From positions 1-14,431 of the forward strand of contig JAGWQR010000032.1 in the NCBI GenBank assembly GCA_028869975.1: a DNA stretch of 14,431 nt, read 5' to 3'. Position 1 is the stretch's first letter. Each line of letters opens with the position of its first letter. The notes beneath the pieces are model-generated. The model was not told the DNA's origin, made no database searches, and saw nothing but the letters and a program-made list of their open reading frames with translations. Shown here in pieces: positions 6,956-14,431 of the stretch. The stretch comes from Alphaproteobacteria bacterium. Its GTDB lineage: Bacteria > Pseudomonadota > Alphaproteobacteria > Sphingomonadales > Sphingomonadaceae. A program made the translations under genes and the position numbers.

Positions 6956-7584
6956 CCTACAGCGTCAAGGAAATTTTCCTCACATTGCAGGGTGAGGGGA
7001 TGAAGGCCGGGCGGCGCGCGGTGTTCCTGCGCTTTGCCGGGTGCAATCTGTGGTCGGGGCTGGAACGTGACCGGGCGCAGGCGATTTGCCGTTTTTGCGA
7101 TACTGATTTTGTCGGCACCAATGGCCAGTCCGGTGGAAAATACCAGACAGCCGCCGCGCTCGCCGATACTGTCGAAGTCTGCTGGGGGCCGGGTGAGGCT
7201 GACCGATTCATCGTTATCACCGGCGGTGAGCCGCTGCTCCAGCTCGATGCGCCGCTGCTGGATGCTCTGCACGCGCGCGGCTTTGAAATCGCGGTTGAGA
7301 GCAATGGCACGATTGCCGCGCCGCCGGGCATTGATTGGCTGTGCATTTCACCCAAGGCGGGCGCGGACGTGCTGCAGCGCACAGGGGATGAGCTCAAACT
7401 GGTCTGGCCGCAACCAGGCAGAGATTGGCAGACGCTGCAAGGCTGGAGCTTCAGGCATTATTTGATTCAGCCGCTCGATGATATTCATCATGATGAGAAT
7501 GTCCGTGCCTGCATCGCGTTTGTGCAGGCGCACCCCATGTGGCAATTATCGCTCCAGACGCACAAGCTCCTAGGCTTGGCCTGA
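6952..7584 (+). CDS. queE: 7-carboxy-7-deazaguanine synthase QueE (radical SAM)
   Basis: Radical SAM enzyme that rearranges 6-carboxy-5,6,7,8-tetrahydropterin to 7-carboxy-7-deazaguanine, the substrate of QueC. The 210-residue protein opens with YSVKEIFLTLQGEGMKAGR (residues 3-21), a QueE signature. The iron-sulfur cysteines are Cys31, Cys46 and Cys49, that is CX14CX2C instead of the standard CX3CX2C. This longer loop is a known variant, described for the Burkholderia multivorans enzyme. The SAM-binding GGEPLLQ is at 91-97. Asp50 and Thr51, just after the last cysteine, are where the active-site Mg2+ ligand lies in characterised QueE. The start is set by the ATGA overlap with queC. The small size matches the minimal-core QueE fold. 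Confidence 0.95.
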   Translation: MTYSVKEIFLTLQGEGMKAGRRAVFLRFAGCNLWSGLERDRAQAICRFCDTDFVGTNGQSGGKYQTAAALADTVEVCWGPGEADRFIVITGGEPLLQLDAPLLDALHARGFEIAVESNGTIAAPPGIDWLCISPKAGADVLQRTGDELKLVWPQPGRDWQTLQGWSFRHYLIQPLDDIHHDENVRACIAFVQAHPMWQLSLQTHKLLGLA

Positions 7585-7622
7585 AAGATCAGCTAGGCGC
7601 AGCAGCGGAGAGCAAGGCAGGC

Positions 7623-10600
7623 ATGGTAAAACCGATTTTCTATGATCCCACAGGTACGCGGCGCCGCTGGTCGCAGCGCGGTGTGCTGCTGGTTGCGGTT
7701 CTGCTGTTCAGCGCAGTGGCGATGGTTGCGTTTTCGGTGATTTCGGTAGCGATTCCCTCAGCGCTACCTGTCTGGACCGATCGCAACCAGCCGAGGCCAC
7801 TGCGTGCGCAGCTTTATTCGCTGCGCCACGGCGTTAAAAAATTCAGCACAAGTCTTAGCAGCTGGCTTCCAAGGCCGCGCCGGGGGGCAGAAAATGTCAA
7901 CCAGCGCGTTGTCGGCTTCTATGTACCCTGGGATCCGGTGAGCCGCGAATCACTGGAGCGGCATATCGGCGATATTGACTGGTTGGTGCCCGTAGCCGCA
8001 ACGATTAACGGCCCCACGCATCAATTCAATCTGATGCCGAACACACATATCGACCAGATTCTGGCGCTGGCGCCGCATCGGCCCCAGATTTTCCCGCTTG
8101 TCCAGAATGCCATGAATGACAAATGGGACGGGCCGGGTTCGGCTGCGCTGTTCCACAGCCCGGCGGCACGCGCGCAGCTCATCAGCCAGCTGGCCAATCT
8201 CGTCACCACCCAGAATGGCAAGGGCGTTGTGCTCGATTTTGAGGAACTGCCCGCGCAGGCCATGCCTGATTATGTCAGGTTCATTGGTGAAACGCGCATC
8301 CAGTTTGCTAAACATGGCTGGCAGGTGATGGTGACCGCGCCGCCAGATGATCCTTCCTGGCCGCTGGCGGCGATGGGCAAAGTGGCAAACAAGCTGTTCC
8401 TGATGGATTATGATGAACATGATCCGCACGGGCCTGCCGGGCCGATTGCCAGCCAGGAATGGTTTGATGCGCGCATGGCGGCGGCGCTCACCAAAGTTCC
8501 TGCAAATAAACTCATCGTGGCGCTCGCCTCTTATGGCTATGACTGGCACGATAATACCGCCGACAATATGACCATTGGTGAAAGCTGGCTGGCCGCGAAC
8601 GACAGCGAGGCGATGCCGGTTTTCGACAAGGCAAGCGGCAACAGCACGTTCAGCTATGAAGAAAATGGCAGCGTGCATCAAATCTGGATGGTGGATGCTG
8701 CGGCAACCTGGAACCAGTTGCGTGCGGCTGATCGTCAGGGTGTGGCCGGTGTTGCGCTGTGGCGGCTGGGAAGCGAGGATCCGGGTGTCTGGAAGGATTT
8801 CAGGGCATTTCAGGGGCATCAGCGCCCCGATCTTGAAACGATTCAGCCCACCGGCGATGTCGATGTCGAGGGCAATGGCGAGATTATCCGGATCGACAAA
8901 CAGCCGGTGAAAGGTGCGCGCACGATTAGCTATGATGCCAATCTGGTGGCCACGGATGAAAGTTATCAGACCCTGCCCACGCCCTTTGTGGTGCGCCGGG
9001 TGGGTGATACGCCCGGTTCCGTCGCGATCACCTTTGACGATGGCCCCGACCCGACCTTTACCCCGAAAATCCTGCAAATTCTCAGGGAGAAAGGCGTTTC
9101 GGCGACCTTCTTCCTGATCGGGGAAAATGCGCTCGCCCACCCCGCAATCGTCAACCAGATCATCGCGCAAGGCAGCGAAATCGGCAATCACAGCTACTGG
9201 CATCCGAATATGGCATTGCTTGGGCGTGATCGGATCCTGTTCGAGCTGAACATGACGCAGCGGATCATTCAGGCCTATACCGGCCATTCGACGCGCCTGT
9301 TCCGTGCACCATATTTCGGCGATGCCGAGCCGACGACGAATGACGAACTGATCCCCGCCACCGACGCGCAGGAAAATGGCTACACCAATGTCGGGCTGCA
9401 TGTTGATCCGGGCGACTGGAAGCGCCCCGGCGTTGATACGATCGTCAACACGGCCCTCAGCCAGGCAAGCCAGGATGAACAGAAAACCGCCGATGGCGAG
9501 CCGCGCTCGGAACAGATCATTCTGCTGCATGACGGGGGAGGAGACCGCACGCAGACGCTCGCCGCGCTGCCCCGGATTATCGACGGGCTGCGCGCGCGCG
9601 GAATCAAGATTGTGCCGGTGTCAGCGCTGATGGGACTGAAGCCGAATGATGTCATGCCCCCGGTGAGCGGTCAGGATTTATGGGCCGTACGCTATGATGT
9701 GGGTATTTTCCTGTTCGCGGCCATGATCCTGTGGCTGCTGAAGTGGCTGTTCATAGTGGCGATATCACTGGGCATTGCGCGTGCGATTCTGCTCGCCGGT
9801 CTGGCGATTTATTCCCGCTATGACCGTGCGCGCCCGGTTGCGCCGCCGATTGATCCGGATCGCTTTGTTTCTGTGCTCATCCCTGCCTATAATGAGGAGC
9901 GGGTGATTGAAGATTCGGTGCGCCGCGTGCTGATGAGCGAGGAGGTGCAGATTGAAGTCATCATCATCGATGATGGCTCGCGCGACAAGACAGCGGAAAT
10001 CGTGCGCACCGCCTTTGCCGATGAACCGCGTGTCAAACTTGTCAGCCTCGAAAATGGCGGCAAGGCCCGTGCGCTCAACCACGGAATAACACTGGCGAAA
10101 GGCGAAGTCATCATTGCGCTTGATGCCGATACCCAGTTCGAACCGCTGACCGTGGCGCGGCTGGCCCGCTGGTTTGCCGATGGCGATATTGGTGCCGTCG
10201 CAGGTAATGCCAAGGTCGGCAACCGGATCAATCTTGTAACACGCTGGCAGGCGATTGAATATGTCACGGCGCAGAATCTGGAACGGCGCGCGCTCGATCA
10301 GCTTGATGCGATAACGGTTGTGCCGGGAGCGGTCGGTGCCTGGCGACGCGCGGCGCTTGAAAGCGTGGATGGCTATCCGGTGGATACGCTGGCGGAAGAT
10401 CAGGACCTGACCATCGCCATCCAGCGCAAGAACTGGCTGGTGGCCTATGATGTTGAAGCTGTCGCCTGGACAGAGGCGCCCGAAACATTCCGGGCACTTG
10501 CCAAGCAGCGCTTCCGCTGGGCGTTCGGCACCTTGCAGTGCCTATGGAAGCACCGTGCCATCATCCGCGAGCGCAGGCCAATGGGACTTGCGCTGATCGG

Positions 10601-10811
10601 GCTGCCGCAGGCCTGGGTATTCCAGATTGTTTTTGCGATGATTTCACCGATCATCGATTTTGCGCTAGTGACGAGCATCATCACCACCTGGATCCGCGTC
10701 GTTCAGCATGGCTGGGCGCAAACCCAATCGGATGTGCTCACCATGGGCATGTTCTGGATTGCATTCACCAGCATTGATATTCTCTCGGGATGGGTGGCCT
10801 ATCGGCTGTAG
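7623..10811 (+). pseudogene. GH18-like / NodB polysaccharide deacetylase / GT2 fusion membrane protein, C-terminus cut by an in-frame amber codon
   Basis: Probably acts in synthesis and modification of an N-acetylhexosamine-type extracellular polysaccharide at the inner membrane. The 1062 residues before the stop contain an N-terminal helix (about 20-44), then a periplasmic GH18-like domain (about 90-410) with VVLDFEE (Asp205, Glu207). Next is a NodB deacetylase (about 460-670) with TFDDGP (Asp472/Asp473), HSxxH (His523/His527), RAPY (561-564), Asp598-Trp599 and LHDGG (His636). After a hydrophobic stretch (692-730) comes a GT2 domain with DDGS (783-786), DAD (834-836), EDQDL (925-929) and QRFRW (962-966), the signature of processive chitin/hyaluronan/PgaC-type synthases. 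C-terminal membrane helices follow. The ATG at 7623 is preferred over the GTG at 7539 because that one overlaps queE. TAG at 10809-10811 ends the frame just before a conserved-looking tail, so the product may still be active. Confidence 0.8.
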
Positions 10812-10985
10812 CCACGCCGCCAGCATTATCCGGCGCTGCTGCTGGTGATGCAACGTTTCGTCTATCGCCAGTTGATGTATTCCGTGGTGCTGCGCGCCAT
10901 CAACGCGGCCTTTGGGGGCCCGGAAGTGGGCTGGGGCAAGCTTGAGCGCACCGGGCGTGGCGGGGTCAGTGCCGCGCGCGGATAA
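10812..10985 (+). pseudogene. In-frame C-terminal remnant of the GT2 fusion protein after the amber codon
   Basis: Fifty-seven codons follow the TAG in the same frame and end at TAA 10983-10985. They read like the normal end of this glycosyltransferase family: MQRFVYRQLMYSVVLRAI followed by GWGKLERTGR, which I recall as the shared C-terminal block of related synthases. With this tail the protein would be 1120 residues. The remnant could be made only by amber readthrough or by internal initiation, for example at the ATG at 10848 (45 residues). A single base change in one codon would restore the full frame. Photolyase begins 15 bases after its TAA. Confidence 0.75.
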
Positions 10986-11000
10986 TACGATGCTGCCGAG

Positions 11001-12437
11001 ATGAGCAGCGCACTGCTCTGGTTCCGGCAGGATTTGCGCCTGCATGATCATCCGGCGCTGGCGGCTGCGGTGGCGCGCGGCGCGGTCATCCCCGTCTATG
11101 TACTTGATGATGAAACGCCGGAGGAGTGGCGGATCGGCGGCGCACAGCGCTGGTGGCTGCACCATAGCCTGTCGGCGCTGGCAAGGTCGCTGGCGGTGCT
11201 CAGCTCAAGGCTTATTTTGCGGCGCGGGCGCGCGGCGGATGTGCTGCTCGGGTTGATGGCCGAGACCGGGGCGGACTCAATCCATGCCCACCGCGCCTAT
11301 GAGCCCTGGTGGCAGCGCACCGACGCCGAAATCGCCGGTGAAGTCACACTGCATCTGCACGATGGCAATCATCTCGCCAATCCGCGTCATCTGCTGAACG
11401 GCGCTGGCGCGCGCTACCGCCTGTTCACACCCTGGTTCAACCGATTGCTTGAGCAGATGCCGCCGCCCAGGCCGCTGCCTGCACCCGACCATATCCCCAC
11501 GCCGGACACATGGCCCGCCTCAGACGAACTCGCAGATTGGGCGCTGCTGCCGACCTGCCCCGATTGGTCTCAAGGCTTTGGCACATGGACGCCAGGCGAG
11601 GCGGGCGCACGCGCGGCGTTCCGTGCCTTCCTGCCCAAAATCGCCGATTATGCAGAGGTTCGAGATTTTCCTGCGCTGCCCGGCACGGCCCGCCTCTCGC
11701 CGCACATCCATTTTGGTGAGATTTCTCCGACAACGCTGTGGCACCACGCGGCGAAGCAGGCGGGCGCGCATGCGCGCACATTCCTGAGCGAGGTGGCGTG
11801 GCGCGAGCATGGGCTTAATCTGGTTGACCAAATGCCCGATTATGCCAACAGCAATGGCCGCGCGGTGTTTGACAGCTTTCCCTGGCGTTCGGGTGCGGAG
11901 GCCGACGCCGATTTCACTGCCTGGACGCGCGGGCAAACTGGCTATCCGGTGGTCGACGCGGGGATGCGCGAGCTGTGGCAAACGGGGTGGATGCACAATC
12001 GGGTGCGGATGATTACCGCGTCCTTCCTCGTCAAACATCTGCTGATCGACTGGCGGCGCGGTGAGCGCTGGTTCTGGGATTGTCTGCTTGATGCTGATCT
12101 GGGTGCCAACGCGATGAACTGGCAATATGTTGCCGGATCGGGTGTGGATGCGCCGGTCTTCTCGCGGATGATGGCACCCTTGGTGCAAAGCCCGAAGTTT
12201 GAAATGGCCGACTATATCCGTGCCTTTGTGCCCGAGCTGGCACACCTGCGCGACGATGAGATCCATGCCCCGCATGAGACTGGTGTCTCGCCACCTGGTT
12301 ATCCCTTGCCGATTATCGGACATGTGGAGGCTCGCGCCCGTGCGCTGGCGGCATGGGAAGCCGCGCGCACCGGTCATCATGACGCGTTAGCCGATGGGGG
12401 CATTGCTCTATCGGGCTTCGACCTGATACGGATGTAA
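11001..12437 (+). CDS. phrB: Deoxyribodipyrimidine photolyase (class I CPD photolyase / cryptochrome family)
   Basis: Light-driven repair of cyclobutane pyrimidine dimers with a reduced FAD. The 478-residue protein has the N-terminal alpha/beta antenna domain (SALLWFRQDLRLHDHPAL, residues 3-20) and the helical FAD domain with RLSPHIHFGEISP (231-243), GQTGYPVVDAGMREL (311-325), WMHNRVRMITASFLVK (330-345) and DWRRGERWFWD (350-360). Asp365, Asp367 and Asn370 sit where FAD-contacting residues are in E. coli photolyase. Trp295, Trp351 and Trp374 are placed like its electron-transfer triad. Tyr376 replaces the tryptophan of the usual WQW, and VFSRMMAPLVQSPKF replaces the common YFRIFNP block. The latter variant is, as I recall, usual in sphingomonad photolyases. 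The antenna cofactor cannot be told from sequence alone. The Shine-Dalgarno is weak; the gene probably shares a transcript with its upstream neighbour. Confidence 0.93.
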   Translation: MSSALLWFRQDLRLHDHPALAAAVARGAVIPVYVLDDETPEEWRIGGAQRWWLHHSLSALARSLAVLSSRLILRRGRAADVLLGLMAETGADSIHAHRAYEPWWQRTDAEIAGEVTLHLHDGNHLANPRHLLNGAGARYRLFTPWFNRLLEQMPPPRPLPAPDHIPTPDTWPASDELADWALLPTCPDWSQGFGTWTPGEAGARAAFRAFLPKIADYAEVRDFPALPGTARLSPHIHFGEISPTTLWHHAAKQAGAHARTFLSEVAWREHGLNLVDQMPDYANSNGRAVFDSFPWRSGAEADADFTAWTRGQTGYPVVDAGMRELWQTGWMHNRVRMITASFLVKHLLIDWRRGERWFWDCLLDADLGANAMNWQYVAGSGVDAPVFSRMMAPLVQSPKFEMADYIRAFVPELAHLRDDEIHAPHETGVSPPGYPLPIIGHVEARARALAAWEAARTGHHDALADGGIALSGFDLIRM

Positions 12438-12461
12438 AAACATAATCAAGAGGGCCTAGGC

Positions 12462-13244
12462 ATGACCTACGAAAAAATACTTTATTCGGTGACAGACAAT
12501 GTCGCTTGTATCACACTCAATGATCCCGCGACACTCAATGCCCTGTCGCAGACGATGGGCCGGGAATTGCAGGATGCGCTCAATCGCGGAGCGCAGGAGG
12601 CGCGTGCAATTTTGCTCACTGGCGCTGGCAAGGCCTTCTCGTCCGGCGCTAATCTGACCAGCCAGGATTTCGACATGGCTGATCCGCAGCGTGATGTTGG
12701 CGCGCTGCTTGAAGCCACCTTTAACGCAATCACATTGAAGCTCAAATCTTCGCCGGTGCCCGTGGTCAGCGCGGTGCGTGGCGCGGCGGCAGGAATTGGC
12801 TGCGCTTATGCGCTGGCTGCCGACATCATTATCGCCTCTGAAAATGCATATTTCCTCCAGGCATTCTGCAATGTCGGGCTGGTTCCCGATGGTGGTGCAA
12901 CCTGGCTGCTTGCGCATGCAGCAGGACGGGCGCGTGCCATGGAAATGATGCTGCTCGGCGAACGCATCCCGGCTCGCCAAGCGCACGACTGGGGACTGAT
13001 AAACCGCGTTGTGGCGGATGATGCGCTGGAGGATTCCGCGATGGCCATGGCGTGCAAGCTTGCGACCGGGCCGTATGCGCTCGGCCTGATCCGTGGGCTG
13101 GCCTGGGCCGCAGCCGAGTCCAGCATCGAAGCATCGCTCTTGGCCGAACGACAGGCGCAGTGCCGCGCCGGGCGCAGCGAGGATTTTCTGGAGGGGGTGG
13201 CCGCATTCCTGCAAAAGCGTCCGGCCAGTTTCAAAGGGAAATAG
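12462..13244 (+). CDS. Crotonase-superfamily enoyl-CoA isomerase/hydratase, PaaG-like
   Basis: Acts on an acyl-CoA ester. The 260-residue crotonase fold shows the oxyanion-hole segments AFSSGANL (residues 58-65) and AAAGIGCAYALAADI (108-122), followed by FCNVGLVPDGGATWLL (135-150) and RARAMEMMLLGERIPARQAHDWGLINRVV further on. Aligned by eye with rat mitochondrial enoyl-CoA hydratase, both catalytic glutamates are missing: Ala115 and Phe135 stand at the Glu144 and Glu164 positions. Asp143 in LVPDGG matches the catalytic aspartate of PaaG-type isomerases, so double-bond isomerisation is more likely than hydration, though it is usually annotated as hydratase. AAGAGGG at 12448-12453 is a good ribosome site. 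No phenylacetate genes are nearby. It converges with an acyl-CoA-metabolism-type phosphotransferase 6 bases away. Confidence 0.9.
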   Translation: MTYEKILYSVTDNVACITLNDPATLNALSQTMGRELQDALNRGAQEARAILLTGAGKAFSSGANLTSQDFDMADPQRDVGALLEATFNAITLKLKSSPVPVVSAVRGAAAGIGCAYALAADIIIASENAYFLQAFCNVGLVPDGGATWLLAHAAGRARAMEMMLLGERIPARQAHDWGLINRVVADDALEDSAMAMACKLATGPYALGLIRGLAWAAAESSIEASLLAERQAQCRAGRSEDFLEGVAAFLQKRPASFKGK

Positions 13245-13250
13245 GGGGTT

Positions 13251-14348
13251 TCAGGCCAGAGCTCCGGCCCGTACAGCCATCTCCCAGGCATAGCGGCTGA
13301 GCAGCGGCAGCGCTTCGGCGCGGCTTTTGGCTTCCGCCGACGCGGCGTTGCCCCTGATGACGCGCCCCTTGATGCCATGCACAATCGCGCAGAACCGGAA
13401 AAAGTTGAACGCTAGACCATAATCATAACCCGCCATGTCATGACGACCGGTACGCTCGGCATAACATGCAGCATAATCGGCCTCGCGCGGGATATTGAGC
13501 GCCGCCAGATCGCTTCCCGCCAGGCCGGGCATGACGCCGCTCGGCATATGATACATCATCGCGTGATAGGAGAAATCCGCCATCGGATGACCGAGTGTGG
13601 AGAGTTCCCAGTCGAGCACGGCGATTACACGCGGTTCTGTCGGGTGGAAAATCATGTTGTCGCAGCGGAAATCGCCATGCGCGATGCAGACTTCATCACG
13701 TTCCGGAATGGCGGTGGGCAGCCAATCGACCAGCCTGTCCATAAAAGGATCACGTCCCGCTTCCTCATCGCCGATATACTGGCGCGACCATAGTGCAATC
13801 TGGCGGGCATAATAGCCACCGGGCTTGCCATAATCGCCAAGTCCGAGCGCGTTATAATCGAGGCGGTGCAGCATGGCGAGGGTTGCGTTCATTGCATCGA
13901 AACAGGCAGAGCGCTCATCATGCGTCACATCGGGCAGGCGCACATCCCAGAAAATCCGGCCCTCAACCAGCGCCATGATGAAAAACGCGCTACCGATGAT
14001 GCTGTCATCCTCACAGAACGCATAGACTTCAGGCACCGGAAAGCCCGAGCCGTGGAGCGCGCGCATGATTCTTGCCTCGCGGTCAACTGCGTGCGCACCT
14101 TTGAGCAGCGTACCGCCAGGCTTGCGTCGCAGCACATAATTCCGGTCCGGTGTTATCAGTTTGAAGGTCGGGTTCGATTGCCCCCCCTTGAATTGCTCAA
14201 CGCTGACCGGCCCGGCAAACCCCTCGACATGCGCGCCCATCCAATGCTCCAGCGCAGTCACATCGAACGCAAAGCCCTCGCGCACTGGCGATGTACCGGT
14301 ATTGGCGTTCGCGAAGTCACGACCCGTTCTAATTTCGGTCTTGTTCAT
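13251..14348 (-). CDS. Phosphotransferase family protein (APH/choline kinase fold, ACAD10-like)
   Basis: A 365-residue small-molecule kinase of the aminoglycoside phosphotransferase fold. The sequence shows the nucleotide loop FKGGQSNPTFKL (residues 53-64), YVLRRKPGG (71-79), the catalytic loop HGDFRCDN (224-231, with Asp226 and Asn231) and the metal-binding DWELSTLGHPMADF (246-259, Asp246). This branch resembles the kinase domain of human ACAD10/11, and such bacterial genes are usually found with acyl-CoA dehydrogenases and hydratases, so a 4-hydroxyacyl-CoA or related hydroxy-acid phosphorylation role is possible; antibiotic resistance is unlikely. Start: the ATG at 14348 has a good ribosome site (AAGG, complement of 14353-14356, four bases before the ATG). 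The frame is open to 14408, but the added residues have no family look. The 83 bases upstream to the window edge hold no gene I can support. Confidence 0.9.
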   Translation of the reverse strand: MNKTEIRTGRDFANANTGTSPVREGFAFDVTALEHWMGAHVEGFAGPVSVEQFKGGQSNPTFKLITPDRNYVLRRKPGGTLLKGAHAVDREARIMRALHGSGFPVPEVYAFCEDDSIIGSAFFIMALVEGRIFWDVRLPDVTHDERSACFDAMNATLAMLHRLDYNALGLGDYGKPGGYYARQIALWSRQYIGDEEAGRDPFMDRLVDWLPTAIPERDEVCIAHGDFRCDNMIFHPTEPRVIAVLDWELSTLGHPMADFSYHAMMYHMPSGVMPGLAGSDLAALNIPREADYAACYAERTGRHDMAGYDYGLAFNFFRFCAIVHGIKGRVIRGNAASAEAKSRAEALPLLSRYAWEMAVRAGALA

Positions 14349-14431
14349 GCAGCCTTGCTCTCCCGCGCACGTGATAGGCTGTTGTGCCTGAATCGTGCAG
14401 AGATACAATTATCAAAATGACTATGTGGGCA
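14349..14431. other. Upstream region of the phosphotransferase gene, to the window edge
   Basis: Non-coding as far as I can see. On the minus strand it carries the GGGAGAGCAAGG ribosome-binding stretch of the phosphotransferase gene and an AT-rich patch around 14403-14418 that could be part of a promoter, but no convincing -35/-10 pair at proper spacing. A divergent gene may begin beyond the edge. Confidence 0.4.

Noticed and set aside
7950..9530. 526-residue open frame on the minus strand
   Set aside because: It lies antisense within the GH18/NodB coding region, whose motifs are clear in the plus frame; the peptide shows no recognisable domain and reflects GC-rich codon bias.
11520..12380. 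286-residue minus-strand frame inside the photolyase gene, and similarly 12456-13214 (252 residues) inside the crotonase-like gene
   Set aside because: Both are shadows opposite well-supported genes, with no domain features of their own.
1..14431. Mobile elements, CRISPR arrays, tRNA/rRNA genes, defence islands
   Set aside because: No transposase, integrase, target duplications, spaced repeats or tRNA-like T-loop sequence were seen; every large region is explained by housekeeping or metabolic genes.

Overview
The window looks like an ordinary chromosomal stretch of an alphaproteobacterium, most likely of the Sphingomonadales. This rests on a bacterial NDUFS4-type complex I subunit beside a long-chain polyprenyl diphosphate synthase, moderately high GC with NAT/NAC-rich codon use, frequent ATGA gene overlaps, and the recognisable protein styles. 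The placement is inferred from memory of protein families, not from a search. I see no insertion sequence, phage, integrase, CRISPR array, tRNA or rRNA. Genes are tightly packed. The longest stretch without a gene is 6112-6280 (169 bases), and it is the most structured non-coding DNA in the window.

Layout. 2-601 (+) is the C-terminal part of a polyprenyl diphosphate synthase (ubiquinone side chain). It is followed at once by an NDUFS4-like complex I subunit (608-889, +). On the minus strand a three-gene run reads ung (5450-4755), a DHA2-type MFS transporter (4758-3202) and a 757-residue patatin-like lipid hydrolase (3159-886). The last of these converges on the NDUFS4 gene with overlapping stop codons. 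alkB (5515-6111, +) diverges from ung across a 64-base spacer. After alkB comes a strong intrinsic terminator (6212-6242), preceded by a -10-like box, a CtrA-like box and two small hairpins; I read this as a candidate small RNA or a queC attenuator leader.

From 6281 the plus strand carries queC and queE (overlapping ATGA; two steps of 7-deazaguanine/queuosine synthesis). Next is a very large membrane protein (7623-10811) that joins a GH18-like domain, a NodB polysaccharide deacetylase domain and a family-2 glycosyltransferase. Its reading frame is broken by an in-frame TAG at 10809-10811, and the family-like C-terminal tail continues in the same frame to a TAA at 10985. A class I photolyase (11001-12437) and a crotonase-superfamily enzyme (12462-13244) follow on the same strand. 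An ACAD10-type phosphotransferase (14348-13251, -) converges on the crotonase-family gene.

Themes. Three DNA-repair genes (ung, alkB, phr) lie within about 8 kb. Ubiquinone-chain synthesis sits next to a complex I subunit. A crotonase-fold isomerase/hydratase sits next to a phosphotransferase of a kind commonly found with acyl-CoA metabolism. The points most worth a second look are the amber-interrupted GH18/NodB/GT2 protein, the structured alkB-queC intergenic region, and the crotonase-fold protein that lacks both hydratase glutamates. I found no convincing new defence or mobile system.
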